Of a stretch of 64,000 nucleotides of DNA, positions 28,476 through 38,577 are shown in pieces. Source of the DNA: Duganella sp. 1224 (GTDB lineage: Bacteria; Pseudomonadota; Gammaproteobacteria; Burkholderiales; Burkholderiaceae_D); assembly GCF_013408245.1 (NCBI RefSeq), contig NZ_JACBYS010000002.1:682001-746000 (forward strand), given 5' to 3'. The notes below the pieces were generated by a model. It was given only the letters and a program-made list of their open reading frames with translations. It was not told the origin of the DNA and searched no databases. Position numbers and translations under genes: made by a program. Positions within the stretch are counted from its first letter, which is position 1. Each line of letters begins with the position of its first letter.

Positions 28476-29189
28476 TCATGCAACGGCAGCGTTGCGGCGC
28501 AGGTTGAAGAAGGCGTTGACCGTCAGCCGGCCGCTCTGCACATCGTCGACCAGCAGCTCGGGGTGATGGATGTCGGCGCTGTGCAACACCGTGCCCGGAT
28601 AGAAGATGGCCCGGTTCCACGCCGGCTGCGCCGTGTAGACCTTCTCGAAATAACGGTCGCTGGCCACGGCATAGCCGGGCCCGGCGCCGGTCAGCGCGGT
28701 GAAGGCGTCGCGCTCCATGGCGCGCGCGCGCAGCACCATGTCGGTGAAGGCGGCGTCGGAACAGGTCTGCCGGAAAAAGCCGGTGCCGCCCAGCCGGGTG
28801 TCATGGAACAGGTACAGCACCATGGCGCCGGTGCCTTCCATGCCGGGTCGCGGCACGGTGTCGCGGTGACACACCCGCTGCAGGTTCTGCAGTTGCGGCG
28901 GCTGCAGCGTGGCCAGCGCCAGCCGCGCGGCCAGCATGCTGGTGCGGCGCGCGCCCAGCGGCTTGCGCACATGGGTGACGATGAATTGATCGAAAGCCTG
29001 CGTCAGCGCCGGCGGCAGGTTCAGCTCCGGACCGGGGAAATAATTATGGTCGGCGTCGGAAAAGTCCGCGCGCGATTGCCTGGCCAGTTCGACCATCTTG
29101 TGCGGTTCCAGCAGCAAGTCGTCGACGATGACCAGGTGTTCCTTGTCGGGCAGCGGCACGACGCGGATCGTGGGGCGCGGATTGAACAT
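28476..29189 (-). CDS. DUF6445-like putative Fe(II)/2-oxoglutarate oxygenase
   Basis: A 237-residue soluble protein of uncertain function, resembling DUF6445. The arrangement His108-x-Asp110 (in VCHRDTVP), His203 (in GTVLHSADIHHPE) and Arg221 (in SGRLTVNAFFNL) matches the HxD...H...R pattern of Fe(II)/2-oxoglutarate oxygenases. The second half has the beta-rich look of a cupin-like core. It starts immediately after the RNase II stop and is probably co-transcribed. The substrate is unknown; a role with ribosome or RNA is only a guess from the neighbour. Confidence 0.68.
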   Translation of the reverse strand: MFNPRPTIRVVPLPDKEHLVIVDDLLLEPHKMVELARQSRADFSDADHNYFPGPELNLPPALTQAFDQFIVTHVRKPLGARRTSMLAARLALATLQPPQLQNLQRVCHRDTVPRPGMEGTGAMVLYLFHDTRLGGTGFFRQTCSDAAFTDMVLRARAMERDAFTALTGAGPGYAVASDRYFEKVYTAQPAWNRAIFYPGTVLHSADIHHPELLVDDVQSGRLTVNAFFNLRRNAAVA

Positions 29190-31244
29190 TTAGGGCGCTG
29201 GCGTGTCCGCCGCTGGTGCCGCGGTGACCTCGGCGGTGTTTTCCTCGGCGGCGGTCTGGTCCGCCACTTCGGCGTCGCCGGCTGGCGCATCGCCCGCCTC
29301 GTCCACCTCGTCGTCCTCGAAGTCGACGTCGGTGGCGGTGGCGTCGGTCGGGATTTCCAGCAGACGCGCCTCGATAGTCAGGTCCACCTCGTCCCAGCGC
29401 AGGATGTCCAGCTTGACCGCCGCGCCGCGCGCCACCGACGGCATGCCCGGCAGACGGATGATCAGCGGTATATCGGTCAGGCGCAGCACTTCGTCCTTCA
29501 GCACCACCGCCTCCACCTGGCGCGCGTTCTCCTGGCCCAGCCAGCGCAGGCACCAGTAGCGTTCCATATTGGCCTGGTGATCCGCGTATGCGCCATAGGC
29601 CGCGTCAAATTGCGACACGATCGCGAACAGCTCCGCGTCCTTGTGCTTGAAGTGCGCCACCAGCGGCGCCATCACGCCCTTCTCGGCGCAGGCCAGGATC
29701 TGCCACTGGTTGACCAGGTCGGTGTAACGGCGCAGCGGCGAGGTGCTCCACGCGTACTGGTCCACACCCAAGCCCTCGTGCGGCGCGGCGTGCGTCAGCA
29801 TGCGCACCTGCATCTTGGCGTTCCAGCCGCCCACGCCGCGGCCCTGGCTGCGGTAGATGCCGGGCACGCCGCTGTCGTGCATCAGCTTGCCCCAGGTGCT
29901 ATTGGCGAAGATCATCAGCTCGGCGACGATCTTGTCCAACGGCGCGCCGCGCTTGCGGCGGGTGACGGTGACGACATCGTCTTCCACGTAGAAGTTGTAG
30001 TCGACGCGGTTGTTCTGCTCCGGCTTCAGGCCAAAGCCTTCGCGCTTGACCATGCGCGCGGCCTCCAGCACCTGCGCCCATTGCCAGATCAGGCCCAGCG
30101 ATTCCTTGTGCGGATAGTCGCCCGCGCCGCTGGCCAGGGTTTCCTCGTTGACCAGGTCGTCCAGGTCGTTGTGGCGCAGGTTGTTGGCGATGGGCACCAT
30201 CTCGGCGCGCGTTTCGGTGGCCAGCACCGACCAGTCGGCCGGATTCAGCGTGGCGTACAGCGACAGCGCCGGGCAGGTCTTGCCCTCGGCCAGCGTGAAG
30301 GCGTCGACGATGCTGTCCGGCAGCATGGTGATCTTATCGCCCGGCATGTAGACGGTGGACATGCGGCCGCGCGCGATCTTGTCGACCGCGTCGTCCGGCT
30401 TGATGCCCAGGCCTGGCGCGGCGATGTGGATGCCGATCCTGACGTTGCCGTCGGCCAGCCTGGTGACCGAGAAGGCATCGTCGATCTCGGTGGTGGTGAC
30501 GTCGTCGATCGAGAACGCCTGGACGTCGGCCACCGGCAGGTTGGCCGGCGCGGCCGGCACCGGCACGTCCGGGAAGCCGGCGCCCTTGGGGAAGTTCTCG
30601 AACAGGAACTTGGCCATGTGCAGCGCCTTGGCCGACTGCACGCCGCCCACCGCCAGCATCAGCCGCTGCGGATTGGTGTGCAGTTCCGCGCAGGCCGCGT
30701 CCAGCGCCTTGTATTCGATCGAGTTCTTGTCCGGCTTGAACAGCAGTTGCAGCACGATGTTCTGCATCGATTCCGGCAGCTTGTTGGCCTTCAGTTCTTC
30801 CACGTAGGCGGCTTGTACCAGCGCCTGCTGTTTCTTCTTCTCGATGCCGGCCAGCGCGGCGCGCAGCGATTGCTCGGGCGCGGCCTTGTAGCGGCCGCGG
30901 CCCTTTTTATAGAAGTAGATCGGCGACGAATGCAGGCTCAGGATCAGGCCGGCCGCTTCGGCCGGCTGCGGCGCGTGGCCGAAGTATTCGGCGCCCAGCT
31001 CGGCAAAACCGAACTCTTCCTCGCCGGCGACTTCCCACAGGAATTCCAGGTCGACGTCGGCAGCGATGGCCTTGGCCTGCTCCATCAGGTCGGCCGGAGA
31101 CGGCTTCTCGAACTGCAGCAGCACGTCCTTGGCCTTGACCTTGGTGCGCTTGCCGCTGGCCATCTCGACTTGATAGGCCTCGCCGGCCTGGGTCATCACG
31201 CTGCCGACTTTGAAATCGCCGGATTCTTCAAAAAATACATTCAT
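29190..31244 (-). CDS. rnb: RNase II-family 3'-5' exoribonuclease
   Basis: Degrades single-stranded RNA from the 3' end. The 684-residue protein has a central RNB domain with TTEIDDAFSVTRL (about residues 252-264, Mg-binding acidic residues), AAPGLGIKPDDAVDKIARGR, and the later RSQGRGVGGWNAKMQVRM region. The C-terminal S1-like part is followed by a highly acidic Ala/Glu tail of about 35 residues. The N-terminal cold-shock domains are less obvious than in RNase R, so it is closer to RNase II. It overlaps ubiC by four bases. Confidence 0.88.
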   Translation of the reverse strand: MNVFFEESGDFKVGSVMTQAGEAYQVEMASGKRTKVKAKDVLLQFEKPSPADLMEQAKAIAADVDLEFLWEVAGEEEFGFAELGAEYFGHAPQPAEAAGLILSLHSSPIYFYKKGRGRYKAAPEQSLRAALAGIEKKKQQALVQAAYVEELKANKLPESMQNIVLQLLFKPDKNSIEYKALDAACAELHTNPQRLMLAVGGVQSAKALHMAKFLFENFPKGAGFPDVPVPAAPANLPVADVQAFSIDDVTTTEIDDAFSVTRLADGNVRIGIHIAAPGLGIKPDDAVDKIARGRMSTVYMPGDKITMLPDSIVDAFTLAEGKTCPALSLYATLNPADWSVLATETRAEMVPIANNLRHNDLDDLVNEETLASGAGDYPHKESLGLIWQWAQVLEAARMVKREGFGLKPEQNNRVDYNFYVEDDVVTVTRRKRGAPLDKIVAELMIFANSTWGKLMHDSGVPGIYRSQGRGVGGWNAKMQVRMLTHAAPHEGLGVDQYAWSTSPLRRYTDLVNQWQILACAEKGVMAPLVAHFKHKDAELFAIVSQFDAAYGAYADHQANMERYWCLRWLGQENARQVEAVVLKDEVLRLTDIPLIIRLPGMPSVARGAAVKLDILRWDEVDLTIEARLLEIPTDATATDVDFEDDEVDEAGDAPAGDAEVADQTAAEENTAEVTAAPAADTPAP

Positions 31245-31843
31245 CGTTTATTGTCGTTCGTTTTAATCAGTTCCAGCACAGTCGGCAGGAATACTTCCGT
31301 TACCAGCAGCGTACCTTGGCGGCGCTGATACAGGCAGCGCCGTGCATATAATATGTGGTCCGGTGGCACCACCGCGCCATTGACGGCCAGTGCCGCCCGC
31401 GCGCGCCGCGCCAAAGGATGCCCTTCTCGCAATCTTGCAAATTCCAACACACCGCGCCGCACCAGCGGATCGCCGAACAGCGTGGTGCCCAGCGAGCGTT
31501 CGCCCAGCGTGCTGAACAGCGGCCAGTCGCTGGCGTTGGCCGACATCGGCACCACCGTGTGGCCGAACACCGCAGGCGTATTATCACATCTCAGCAGCAC
31601 TTCCCTTTCCCACACGCGGCCGCGATGATGCATGCCGATCACGCCGGCCTCGTCGCTGAGGCAGATCGCGCTGCGCTGATGCAGGCACTGTACGCGGAAA
31701 TTGTGACTGTGTGCTTTCAGGCGCGCGGTCAGCGAGCCGCCCTCGGTCAGCCACGGCACGTAGGCCGGCGGCGCGTTCAGGGCCAGCACGTGCGGCTGCC
31801 ACTGCGCCTGCCGCAGCGAGGCGCTTCTCGGCGGCGCGCTCAA
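31241..31843 (-). CDS. ubiC: Chorismate lyase
   Basis: Releases 4-hydroxybenzoate and pyruvate from chorismate, the first committed step of ubiquinone synthesis. The 200-residue protein shows WLTEGGSLTARL (about residues 30-41), REVLLRCDNTPAVFGHTVVP (about 79-98), the product-binding LGTTLFGDP segment, and ARRCLYQRRQGTLLVTEVFLP near the end. The apparent start is a TTG at 31843 that overlaps the yqiA stop (TTGA), with a weak GAGG upstream; no ATG gives a complete N-terminal domain. Confidence 0.9.
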   Translation of the reverse strand: MSAPPRSASLRQAQWQPHVLALNAPPAYVPWLTEGGSLTARLKAHSHNFRVQCLHQRSAICLSDEAGVIGMHHRGRVWEREVLLRCDNTPAVFGHTVVPMSANASDWPLFSTLGERSLGTTLFGDPLVRRGVLEFARLREGHPLARRARAALAVNGAVVPPDHILYARRCLYQRRQGTLLVTEVFLPTVLELIKTNDNKR

Positions 31844-32418
31844 GAGCGGGCCTCGATGCCGCAGAAGGCCAGTACCTGGTCCACATAACGCGGAAACTCG
31901 GAAATCGCGTGGTCGCTGCCGTCGATCACATGCTGGCGCGCGCCCTGGTAGTGGGCCAGCATGTCGCGGTAGTCCAGCACCTCGTCGCCGGTGGCGGCGA
32001 TCAGGAAATAGCGTTCCGGCCTGGTGATCTGCGGCACCGCCAGCGCGCGCAGCTCGGCGATGTATGCGCGCTTGAATTCAAACGGCTCGTCGGAGTGGTA
32101 TTGGGTGCTGACGCCGACGTGCTGGTCCAGGTCCAGTTGCGGCACTACGGCCGGATTCAGCAGCACGGCGCGGCAGCCGATGCGCTCGGCCAGCCAGGTG
32201 GCATAGTAGCCGCCCAGCGACGAGCCGATGATGCTCAGCTCGCCGGCAGGCACGTCCTTGACGGCCGCCTCGGCCAGTTCCATCGCCAGCCGGGGCGAGG
32301 CTGGCAGCTGCGGCGACAGCAGTTGATCGGCCAGCCCCAGCGCCGCCATGCGCTCGCCGACCACGCGCGCCTTCATCGACTTGGGCGAGGAGCGGAAGCC
32401 GTGCAGATACAGGATCAT
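31840..32418 (-). CDS. yqiA: YqiA-type alpha/beta-hydrolase esterase
   Basis: A small cytoplasmic esterase of 192 residues. LYLHGFRSSPKSMKA (residues 3-17) is the oxyanion region, SIIGSSLGGYYATWLAE holds the Ser nucleophile (GxSxGG), and GSDHAISEF provides the catalytic His. The real start is ATG 32418, which overlaps the mpl stop (ATGA); the frame is open further upstream only as a shadow of mpl. Natural substrate unknown. Confidence 0.9.
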   Translation of the reverse strand: MILYLHGFRSSPKSMKARVVGERMAALGLADQLLSPQLPASPRLAMELAEAAVKDVPAGELSIIGSSLGGYYATWLAERIGCRAVLLNPAVVPQLDLDQHVGVSTQYHSDEPFEFKRAYIAELRALAVPQITRPERYFLIAATGDEVLDYRDMLAHYQGARQHVIDGSDHAISEFPRYVDQVLAFCGIEARS

Positions 32419-33782
32419 GGCGCCAGCGCTTTCAGGATTTTGTCGTGCACGCCGCCGAAGCCGCCGTTGCTCATCACAATAATCTGGTCGCCCGGTTGCG
32501 CGGCCCTGGCCACGGCGGCCACCAGCGCGTTCAGGTCTTCGTAGGCACTGGCGGTGGCGCCGAGCGGCGACAACGCCTGGCCCAGGTTCCAGCCCAGCGC
32601 CTGCTCGCTGCCGAAGCCGAACACCAGGTCGGCGTCGCCCAGGCTGCCCGGCAGCGCGTCTTTCATCGTGCCCAGCTTCATGGTGTTGGAGCGCGGCTCC
32701 AGCACCGCCAGGATGCGCGTGTCCTGGCCAATTTTCTGGCGCAGGCCGCCGACGGTGGTGGCGATGGCGGTCGGATGGTGGGCGAAGTCGTCGTAGACGG
32801 TGATGTTGTTGACCACGCCGCGCACTTCCATGCGGCGCTTGACGTTCTCGAAGGTGGCCAGCGATTTGGCGGCCTGCGCGATCGGCACGCCGACGTGGCG
32901 GGCGGCGGCGATGGCGGCCAGCGCGTTGGCCCGGTTGTGCTTGCCGGTGAGCGACCACGCGACGCGACCCTGCACTTCGCCCTTGAAAATGACGTCGAAC
33001 GTGCCGTCATCGTATTCGTTCAGCGCCCAATCCGTGCCTTCGCTACGGCCGAAGCTTTCCTTCTCGCTCCAGCAGCCGCGCTGGAGCACGCGTTGCAGCG
33101 CTTCCTCGTCGCCGTTGTAGATGACGCGGCCGATGCCCGGCACGGTGCGCACCAGGTGGTGGAACTGGGTTTCGATCGCGTGCAGATCGGGGAAGATGTC
33201 GGCGTGATCGTATTCCAGGTTGTTCAGGATCGCGGTCTTGGCGTGGTAGTGCACGAACTTGCTGCGCTTGTCGAAGAAGGCGGTGTCGTATTCGTCCGCC
33301 TCGATGACGAAGAAGATCGAATCCTTGTCGCCCTGCAGGCGGGCCGAGACGCCGAAGTTCTTCGGCACGCCGCCGACCAGGAAGCCGGGCGCGTAGCCGG
33401 CGTCTTCCAGGATCCAGGTCAGCATGGCGGTGGTGGTGGTCTTGCCGTGCGTGCCGGCCACGGCCAGCACCCATTTGTCTCTTAATATATGGTCGCCGAT
33501 CCACTGCGGGCCGGACACGTACGGCAGGCCGCGGTTCATGATTTCCTCGATCAGCGGATTGCCGCGCGTGACCACGTTGCCGATCACGTACAGGTCCGGG
33601 TTCAGCGCGATCTGTTCCGGGCCGTAGCCGGTGATCAGTTCGATGCCCTGCGCTTCCAGCTGCGTGCTCATCGGGGGATAGACGTTGGCGTCGCAACCGG
33701 TGACGCGGTGGCCCGCTTCTTTCGCCAGAACCGCCAGGCCGCCCATGAAGGTGCCGCAAATACCGAGGATGTGAATGTGCAT
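32415..33782 (-). CDS. mpl: UDP-N-acetylmuramate:L-alanyl-gamma-D-glutamyl-meso-diaminopimelate ligase
   Basis: Murein-recycling ligase that attaches recovered tripeptide to UDP-MurNAc. The 455-residue protein has the Mur-ligase N-terminal loop HILGICGTFMGGLA (residues 3-16), the ATP loop GTHGKTTTTAMLTW (about 110-123), and the C-terminal DDFAHHPTAI motif (about 344). The ATG at 33782 (MHIHILGICG) is the correct start; an in-frame codon 42 bases upstream lies next to a REP-like hairpin. It heads the mpl-yqiA-ubiC-rnb run. ampD of the same recycling pathway is at 52 kb. Confidence 0.95.
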   Translation of the reverse strand: MHIHILGICGTFMGGLAVLAKEAGHRVTGCDANVYPPMSTQLEAQGIELITGYGPEQIALNPDLYVIGNVVTRGNPLIEEIMNRGLPYVSGPQWIGDHILRDKWVLAVAGTHGKTTTTAMLTWILEDAGYAPGFLVGGVPKNFGVSARLQGDKDSIFFVIEADEYDTAFFDKRSKFVHYHAKTAILNNLEYDHADIFPDLHAIETQFHHLVRTVPGIGRVIYNGDEEALQRVLQRGCWSEKESFGRSEGTDWALNEYDDGTFDVIFKGEVQGRVAWSLTGKHNRANALAAIAAARHVGVPIAQAAKSLATFENVKRRMEVRGVVNNITVYDDFAHHPTAIATTVGGLRQKIGQDTRILAVLEPRSNTMKLGTMKDALPGSLGDADLVFGFGSEQALGWNLGQALSPLGATASAYEDLNALVAAVARAAQPGDQIIVMSNGGFGGVHDKILKALAP

Positions 33783-33810
33783 AGTAAGTAAGACGACGTG
33801 TGAATCTCCG

Positions 33811-33836
33811 TCGCTCCGGCGCAAGCCGGAATGACG
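33811..33836. repeat. REP-like element, single hairpin copy
   Basis: One hairpin only, with arms CTCCGGC and GCCGGAA (33814-33831), followed by the usual ATGACGCG end. It sits in the divergent gap between mpl and the next plus-strand gene. Confidence 0.65.
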
Positions 33837-33903
33837 CGCTAACTGAAGACGCGATTTTACCTGAGCCGACGCGCTTTTCCCGGTTCAGAGTATTATCTCG
33901 TCC

Positions 33904-34530
33904 ATGACTGCCAATGTGAACGAAGAACTCCAGCTCCTGCGTGCCGAAATCGCGGCGGCCGCCGCTCGTCTCATCGCGCAGGACGGCGCCGACTACAACA
34001 CGGCCAAGCGCAAGGCCGCGCGGCAGATCCTGGGCGACACCCAGCCGCCGCTGAACCTGCTGCCGGACAATGCGCAGATCGAGGCCGAAGTCCGCATCTA
34101 CCAGCAGCTGTTCCACGCCGACACCCAGCCGGCCCGGCTGTTCCGGCTGCGCACGCTGGCGGTGGACATCATGGAAGGCCTGGAAAAGTTCCAGCCCTAC
34201 CTGACCGGCGCCGTCCTGAACGGCACCGCCGGCCCGCACGACGACATCCATCTGCAGCTGTTCGCCGACAGCGCCAAGGAAGTGGAAATCTTCCTGCTGA
34301 ACCGGAATGTACAAATCGACATCTCCGAAACGCCGCACTTCAAAGGGCCGCGCTACGGCATGGTCGAAACCGTCAGCTTCATGTGGCACAAGGAAGGCGT
34401 GCACGCCGCCCTGTATGAACTGGACGATCTGCGCGGCGCCGTCAAGAACAAGGACGGCAAGCTGGCCCGCGCCGACCTCGCGGCCGTGCGCGCCCTATTA
34501 GTTAACAGTACCCACCCACCTACACCATGA
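33904..34530 (+). CDS. Conserved protein of unknown function, nucleotidyltransferase-like segment
   Basis: A 208-residue soluble protein I cannot assign to a named family. The N-terminal half is helical and charged. The middle segment reads GAVLNGTAGPHDDIHLQLF followed by EVEIFLLNRNV (about residues 102-140), which looks like a nucleotidyltransferase core (G-S/T...D-x-D). Here the acidic residues are DD with His after Ile (DDIHL rather than DxD), so catalysis is doubtful. A late FMWHKEGVHAALYE follows. Its stop overlaps the start of the TlpA-like gene (ATGA), implying coupling. It may work with the envelope thioredoxin, but no direct evidence supports that. Confidence 0.6.
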   Translation: MTANVNEELQLLRAEIAAAAARLIAQDGADYNTAKRKAARQILGDTQPPLNLLPDNAQIEAEVRIYQQLFHADTQPARLFRLRTLAVDIMEGLEKFQPYLTGAVLNGTAGPHDDIHLQLFADSAKEVEIFLLNRNVQIDISETPHFKGPRYGMVETVSFMWHKEGVHAALYELDDLRGAVKNKDGKLARADLAAVRALLVNSTHPPTP

Positions 34531-35069
34531 GCAAAAAAAATCTGCCCGCCTATATTGCCGTCGCCGTGCTATTCGCCGCCGCCGGCGCCTACCTCGGCAT
34601 GCATAAAGAAGCAGCGCCGCTGACCGCCACCGCGCCGGCCGGCGTCACCGCCCCGGTTGCCGCCCTGTATCAGCAGACGCTGCCGGACGCCAAGGGCGTC
34701 GCCACGCCGCTGGCCCAGTACAAGGGCAAGGCCATGCTGGTCAATTTCTGGGCGCCGTGGTGCGGTCCGTGCGTGCAGGAGATGCCGGAGCTGTCCGCGC
34801 TGGCCGCCGGAGAAGAAGGCAAGAAGCTGCAAGTTATTGGCATCGGTATCGATTCGCCATCCAATATCGCGGAATTTAGCGACAAATATAAGATTACCTA
34901 CCCGGTGCTGGTGGCCGGCATGAGCGGCACCGAGCTGTCGCGCCAGTTTGGCAACAGCGGCGGCGGCCTGCCTTACACGGTGCTGATCGGCGCCGACGGC
35001 CAGGTCAAGAAGACTTACCTGGGCAAATTGAAATTTGACGAGCTGCGCAAAGATTTGGCAACTCTATAA
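34527..35069 (+). CDS. TlpA/ResA-like membrane-anchored thioredoxin
   Basis: Periplasmic thiol-disulfide oxidoreductase. The 180-residue protein has an N-terminal anchor (about residues 6-25), then a thioredoxin fold with LVNFWAPWCGPCVQEMPEL (Cys79, Cys82) and a cis-Pro region GGLPYTVLIGADG (about 150-162). Proteins of this type keep cytochrome c or other exported cysteines reduced. The start overlaps the preceding gene by four bases. Confidence 0.9.
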   Translation: MSKKNLPAYIAVAVLFAAAGAYLGMHKEAAPLTATAPAGVTAPVAALYQQTLPDAKGVATPLAQYKGKAMLVNFWAPWCGPCVQEMPELSALAAGEEGKKLQVIGIGIDSPSNIAEFSDKYKITYPVLVAGMSGTELSRQFGNSGGGLPYTVLIGADGQVKKTYLGKLKFDELRKDLATL

Positions 35070-35153
35070 GTAGTTTCACAGGTTTTTTTCTCTTGCCAAA
35101 TGTCCGCAGTTGGCGTCAAAATGCGGATCTTTCGCGGAGAAGGCTCACGAATC

Positions 35154-35591
35154 ATGGCAAAAAACCTCCTACTGCTCAACGGCCCCAACCTGAATTTGCT
35201 GGGGACGCGCGAGCCCGAGGTCTACGGCGCTAGCACCCTGGCCGACATCGAACACGCCGCCCAGGTCCAGGCCCAGGCGGCGGGTGCGAGCTTGTCTTGC
35301 TTCCAGAGCAACCACGAAGGCGCATTGATCGACCGCATCCATGCCGCCAAAACGGAAGGCGTGGACGCCATTGTCATCAATCCGGGCGGCCTGACCCACA
35401 CCAGCGTGGCCTTGCGCGACGCCCTGGCGGGGGTGGCCATCCCGTTTGTGGAAGTGCATATTTCGAATATTTACCAGCGCGAGTCGTTTCGCCACCACTC
35501 GTTTCTGAGCGCGATCGCATTGGGAACGATCTGCGGACTGGGTATCGAAGGATATCGGTTTGCCATCGACTTCGTTCTTAAAAAGCGATAA
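35154..35591 (+). CDS. aroQ: Type II 3-dehydroquinate dehydratase
   Basis: Third step of the shikimate pathway. The 145-residue product has [20 protein letters not shown] near the start (Arg and Tyr of the active site), [14 protein letters not shown] (about 48-61), [17 protein letters not shown], and [18 protein letters not shown]. The ATG at 35154 is chosen because it is followed at once by the conserved strand; the frame is open for 54 more bases upstream but that extension is unlike the family. It is followed by accB, as in many proteobacteria. Confidence 0.94.
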   Translation: MAKNLLLLNGPNLNLLGTREPEVYGASTLADIEHAAQVQAQAAGASLSCFQSNHEGALIDRIHAAKTEGVDAIVINPGGLTHTSVALRDALAGVAIPFVEVHISNIYQRESFRHHSFLSAIALGTICGLGIEGYRFAIDFVLKKR

Positions 35592-35679
35592 CCTACGCGA
35601 TCTGCGCGCAATTTAGCGCGGCAACGTCCACAAGACGGCGCCGCTCACTCACATTAAAAGACATTCCTCTGGGGGTTAC

Positions 35680-36147
35680 ATGGATCTACGCAAGCTGAAG
35701 ACCTTGATTGATTTGGTCGCAGAATCGGACATCGCCGAACTCGAAGTGACCGAAGGCGAAAGCAAAGTTCGCATCGTCAAATCGTCGGCCCTGCCGCAAA
35801 ATCAGATGGTCATGATGCAGCCGCAAGCCATCCCGCAATACACCGCGCCGGCCGCCGCCCCCGTGGCCGCGCCCGCCGCCGCCCCAGCCCCAGCGGCCGC
35901 CGCCGAGCCAACCGGCCACATCGTGAAGTCGCCGATGGTCGGCACCTTCTACCGCTCGTCCGCGCCAGGCGCCGCGGCGTTTGTTGAAGTCGGCCAGTCG
36001 GTCAAGGAAGGCGACACCCTGTGCATCATCGAGGCGATGAAGCTGCTGAACGAAATCGATGCCGACAAGACCGGCACCATCACCCAGATCCTGGTCGAGA
36101 ACGGCCAGCCGGTCGAGTTCGGCCAACCGCTGTTTGTGATCGGCTAA
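35680..36147 (+). CDS. accB: Biotin carboxyl carrier protein of acetyl-CoA carboxylase
   Basis: Carries biotin between the carboxylase and transferase of acetyl-CoA carboxylase, the first step of fatty acid synthesis. The 155-residue protein has an N-terminal domain, an Ala/Pro linker (about residues 55-77) and the biotinyl domain with EAMKLLNEI (Lys121 is biotinylated). It lies 106 bp upstream of accC, and the two should be co-transcribed. Confidence 0.96.
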   Translation: MDLRKLKTLIDLVAESDIAELEVTEGESKVRIVKSSALPQNQMVMMQPQAIPQYTAPAAAPVAAPAAAPAPAAAAEPTGHIVKSPMVGTFYRSSAPGAAAFVEVGQSVKEGDTLCIIEAMKLLNEIDADKTGTITQILVENGQPVEFGQPLFVIG

Positions 36148-36253
36148 GACAGGCCAGCGCCCGCCCCTTCCGGCGTCGGGCGCGCCTGCCTGGTCCGCAA
36201 TCCCTCCTCACCTGACGCAGCCAATCGGCGCTCACAGACATAGCGAACCTATC

Positions 36254-37633
<1,380 letters not shown>

Positions 37634-37635
37634 AC

Positions 37636-38568
37636 ATGAGCTGGACTGAAATCGTCATTGAAATCGCGCGCGACCACGCCGAGGCCCTCTCCGAGGCGCT
37701 GATGGACGTGGGCGCCCTGTCGGTTTCCGTGGAAGACGCGGACGAAGGCACCGACGCGGAAAAACCGCTGTTCGGCGAGCCGGGCATGGAACCGGCCGAG
37801 GCGGCCTGGGACCACAGCCGCGTGGTCGCGCTGACCGACGAAGATGACGACCAGGCCGTGATCGTCGCGGCCGCGGCCGGCCAGATCGGTCTGACCACCC
37901 TGCCCAAGTTCACCACCCGCAAGGTGGAGGAGCAGGACTGGGTGCGCCTGACCCAGTCGCAGTTCGCGCCGATTCACATCGGCAAGAACATCTGGGTGGT
38001 GCCGTCGTGGCACGAGGCGCCGAATCCGGACGCGCTGATCCTGGAACTGGACCCCGGCCTGGCCTTCGGCACCGGCAGCCACCCGACTACCCGGCTGTGC
38101 ATGGAATGGCTGGAAGCCCATCCGGCGCCCGGCAAGACCGTGCTCGACTACGGCTGCGGTTCCGGCATCCTGGCCATGGTGGCCAAGAAGACCGGCGCCG
38201 GCGAAGTGGTGGGCGTGGACATCGATCCGCAGGCGATCGAGTCGGCGGCCGACAATGCCAGCCGCAACAACTGCGCGATCGACTACTTCCTGCCGGATAA
38301 CTTCGCCGAGTCGAAGCATGCGGCGCAGCGTTTCGATATCGTGGTCGCCAACATCCTGTCCAGCCCGCTGAAGCTGATGGCGCCGATGCTGTCCGGCCGC
38401 GTGGCCGAGGGCGGCTCGCTGATCCTGTCGGGCGTGCTGGCGCGCCAGGCCGAGGAAGTGGCGGCGGCGTACGCGCCGTTCATCAAGCTGGGCGTGTGGG
38501 CCGAGCAGGACGGCTGGGTGGCGCTGCATGGCCGCCTGGGCAGCGACACCGTTCCAGCCGCGCGTTAA
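37636..38568 (+). CDS. prmA: Ribosomal protein L11 methyltransferase
   Basis: SAM-dependent methylation of lysines and the N-terminus of ribosomal protein L11. The 310-residue protein starts [20 protein letters not shown], typical of PrmA. It has [20 protein letters not shown] (about 139-158), the SAM motif [12 protein letters not shown] (about 170-181) and VANILSSPL (motif IV, about 237-245). It is tightly spaced with accC upstream and with the DUF3426 gene 9 bp downstream. Confidence 0.96.
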   Translation: MSWTEIVIEIARDHAEALSEALMDVGALSVSVEDADEGTDAEKPLFGEPGMEPAEAAWDHSRVVALTDEDDDQAVIVAAAAGQIGLTTLPKFTTRKVEEQDWVRLTQSQFAPIHIGKNIWVVPSWHEAPNPDALILELDPGLAFGTGSHPTTRLCMEWLEAHPAPGKTVLDYGCGSGILAMVAKKTGAGEVVGVDIDPQAIESAADNASRNNCAIDYFLPDNFAESKHAAQRFDIVVANILSSPLKLMAPMLSGRVAEGGSLILSGVLARQAEEVAAAYAPFIKLGVWAEQDGWVALHGRLGSDTVPAAR

Positions 38569-38577
38569 TCCGCATAC

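Noticed and set aside
27852-31328. Very long plus-strand open frame (1158 codons) opposite the TonB-like, oxygenase and RNase II genes
   Set aside because: It is antisense to well-supported genes, has Arg/His/Gly-rich composition without motifs, and results from high GC at third codon positions.
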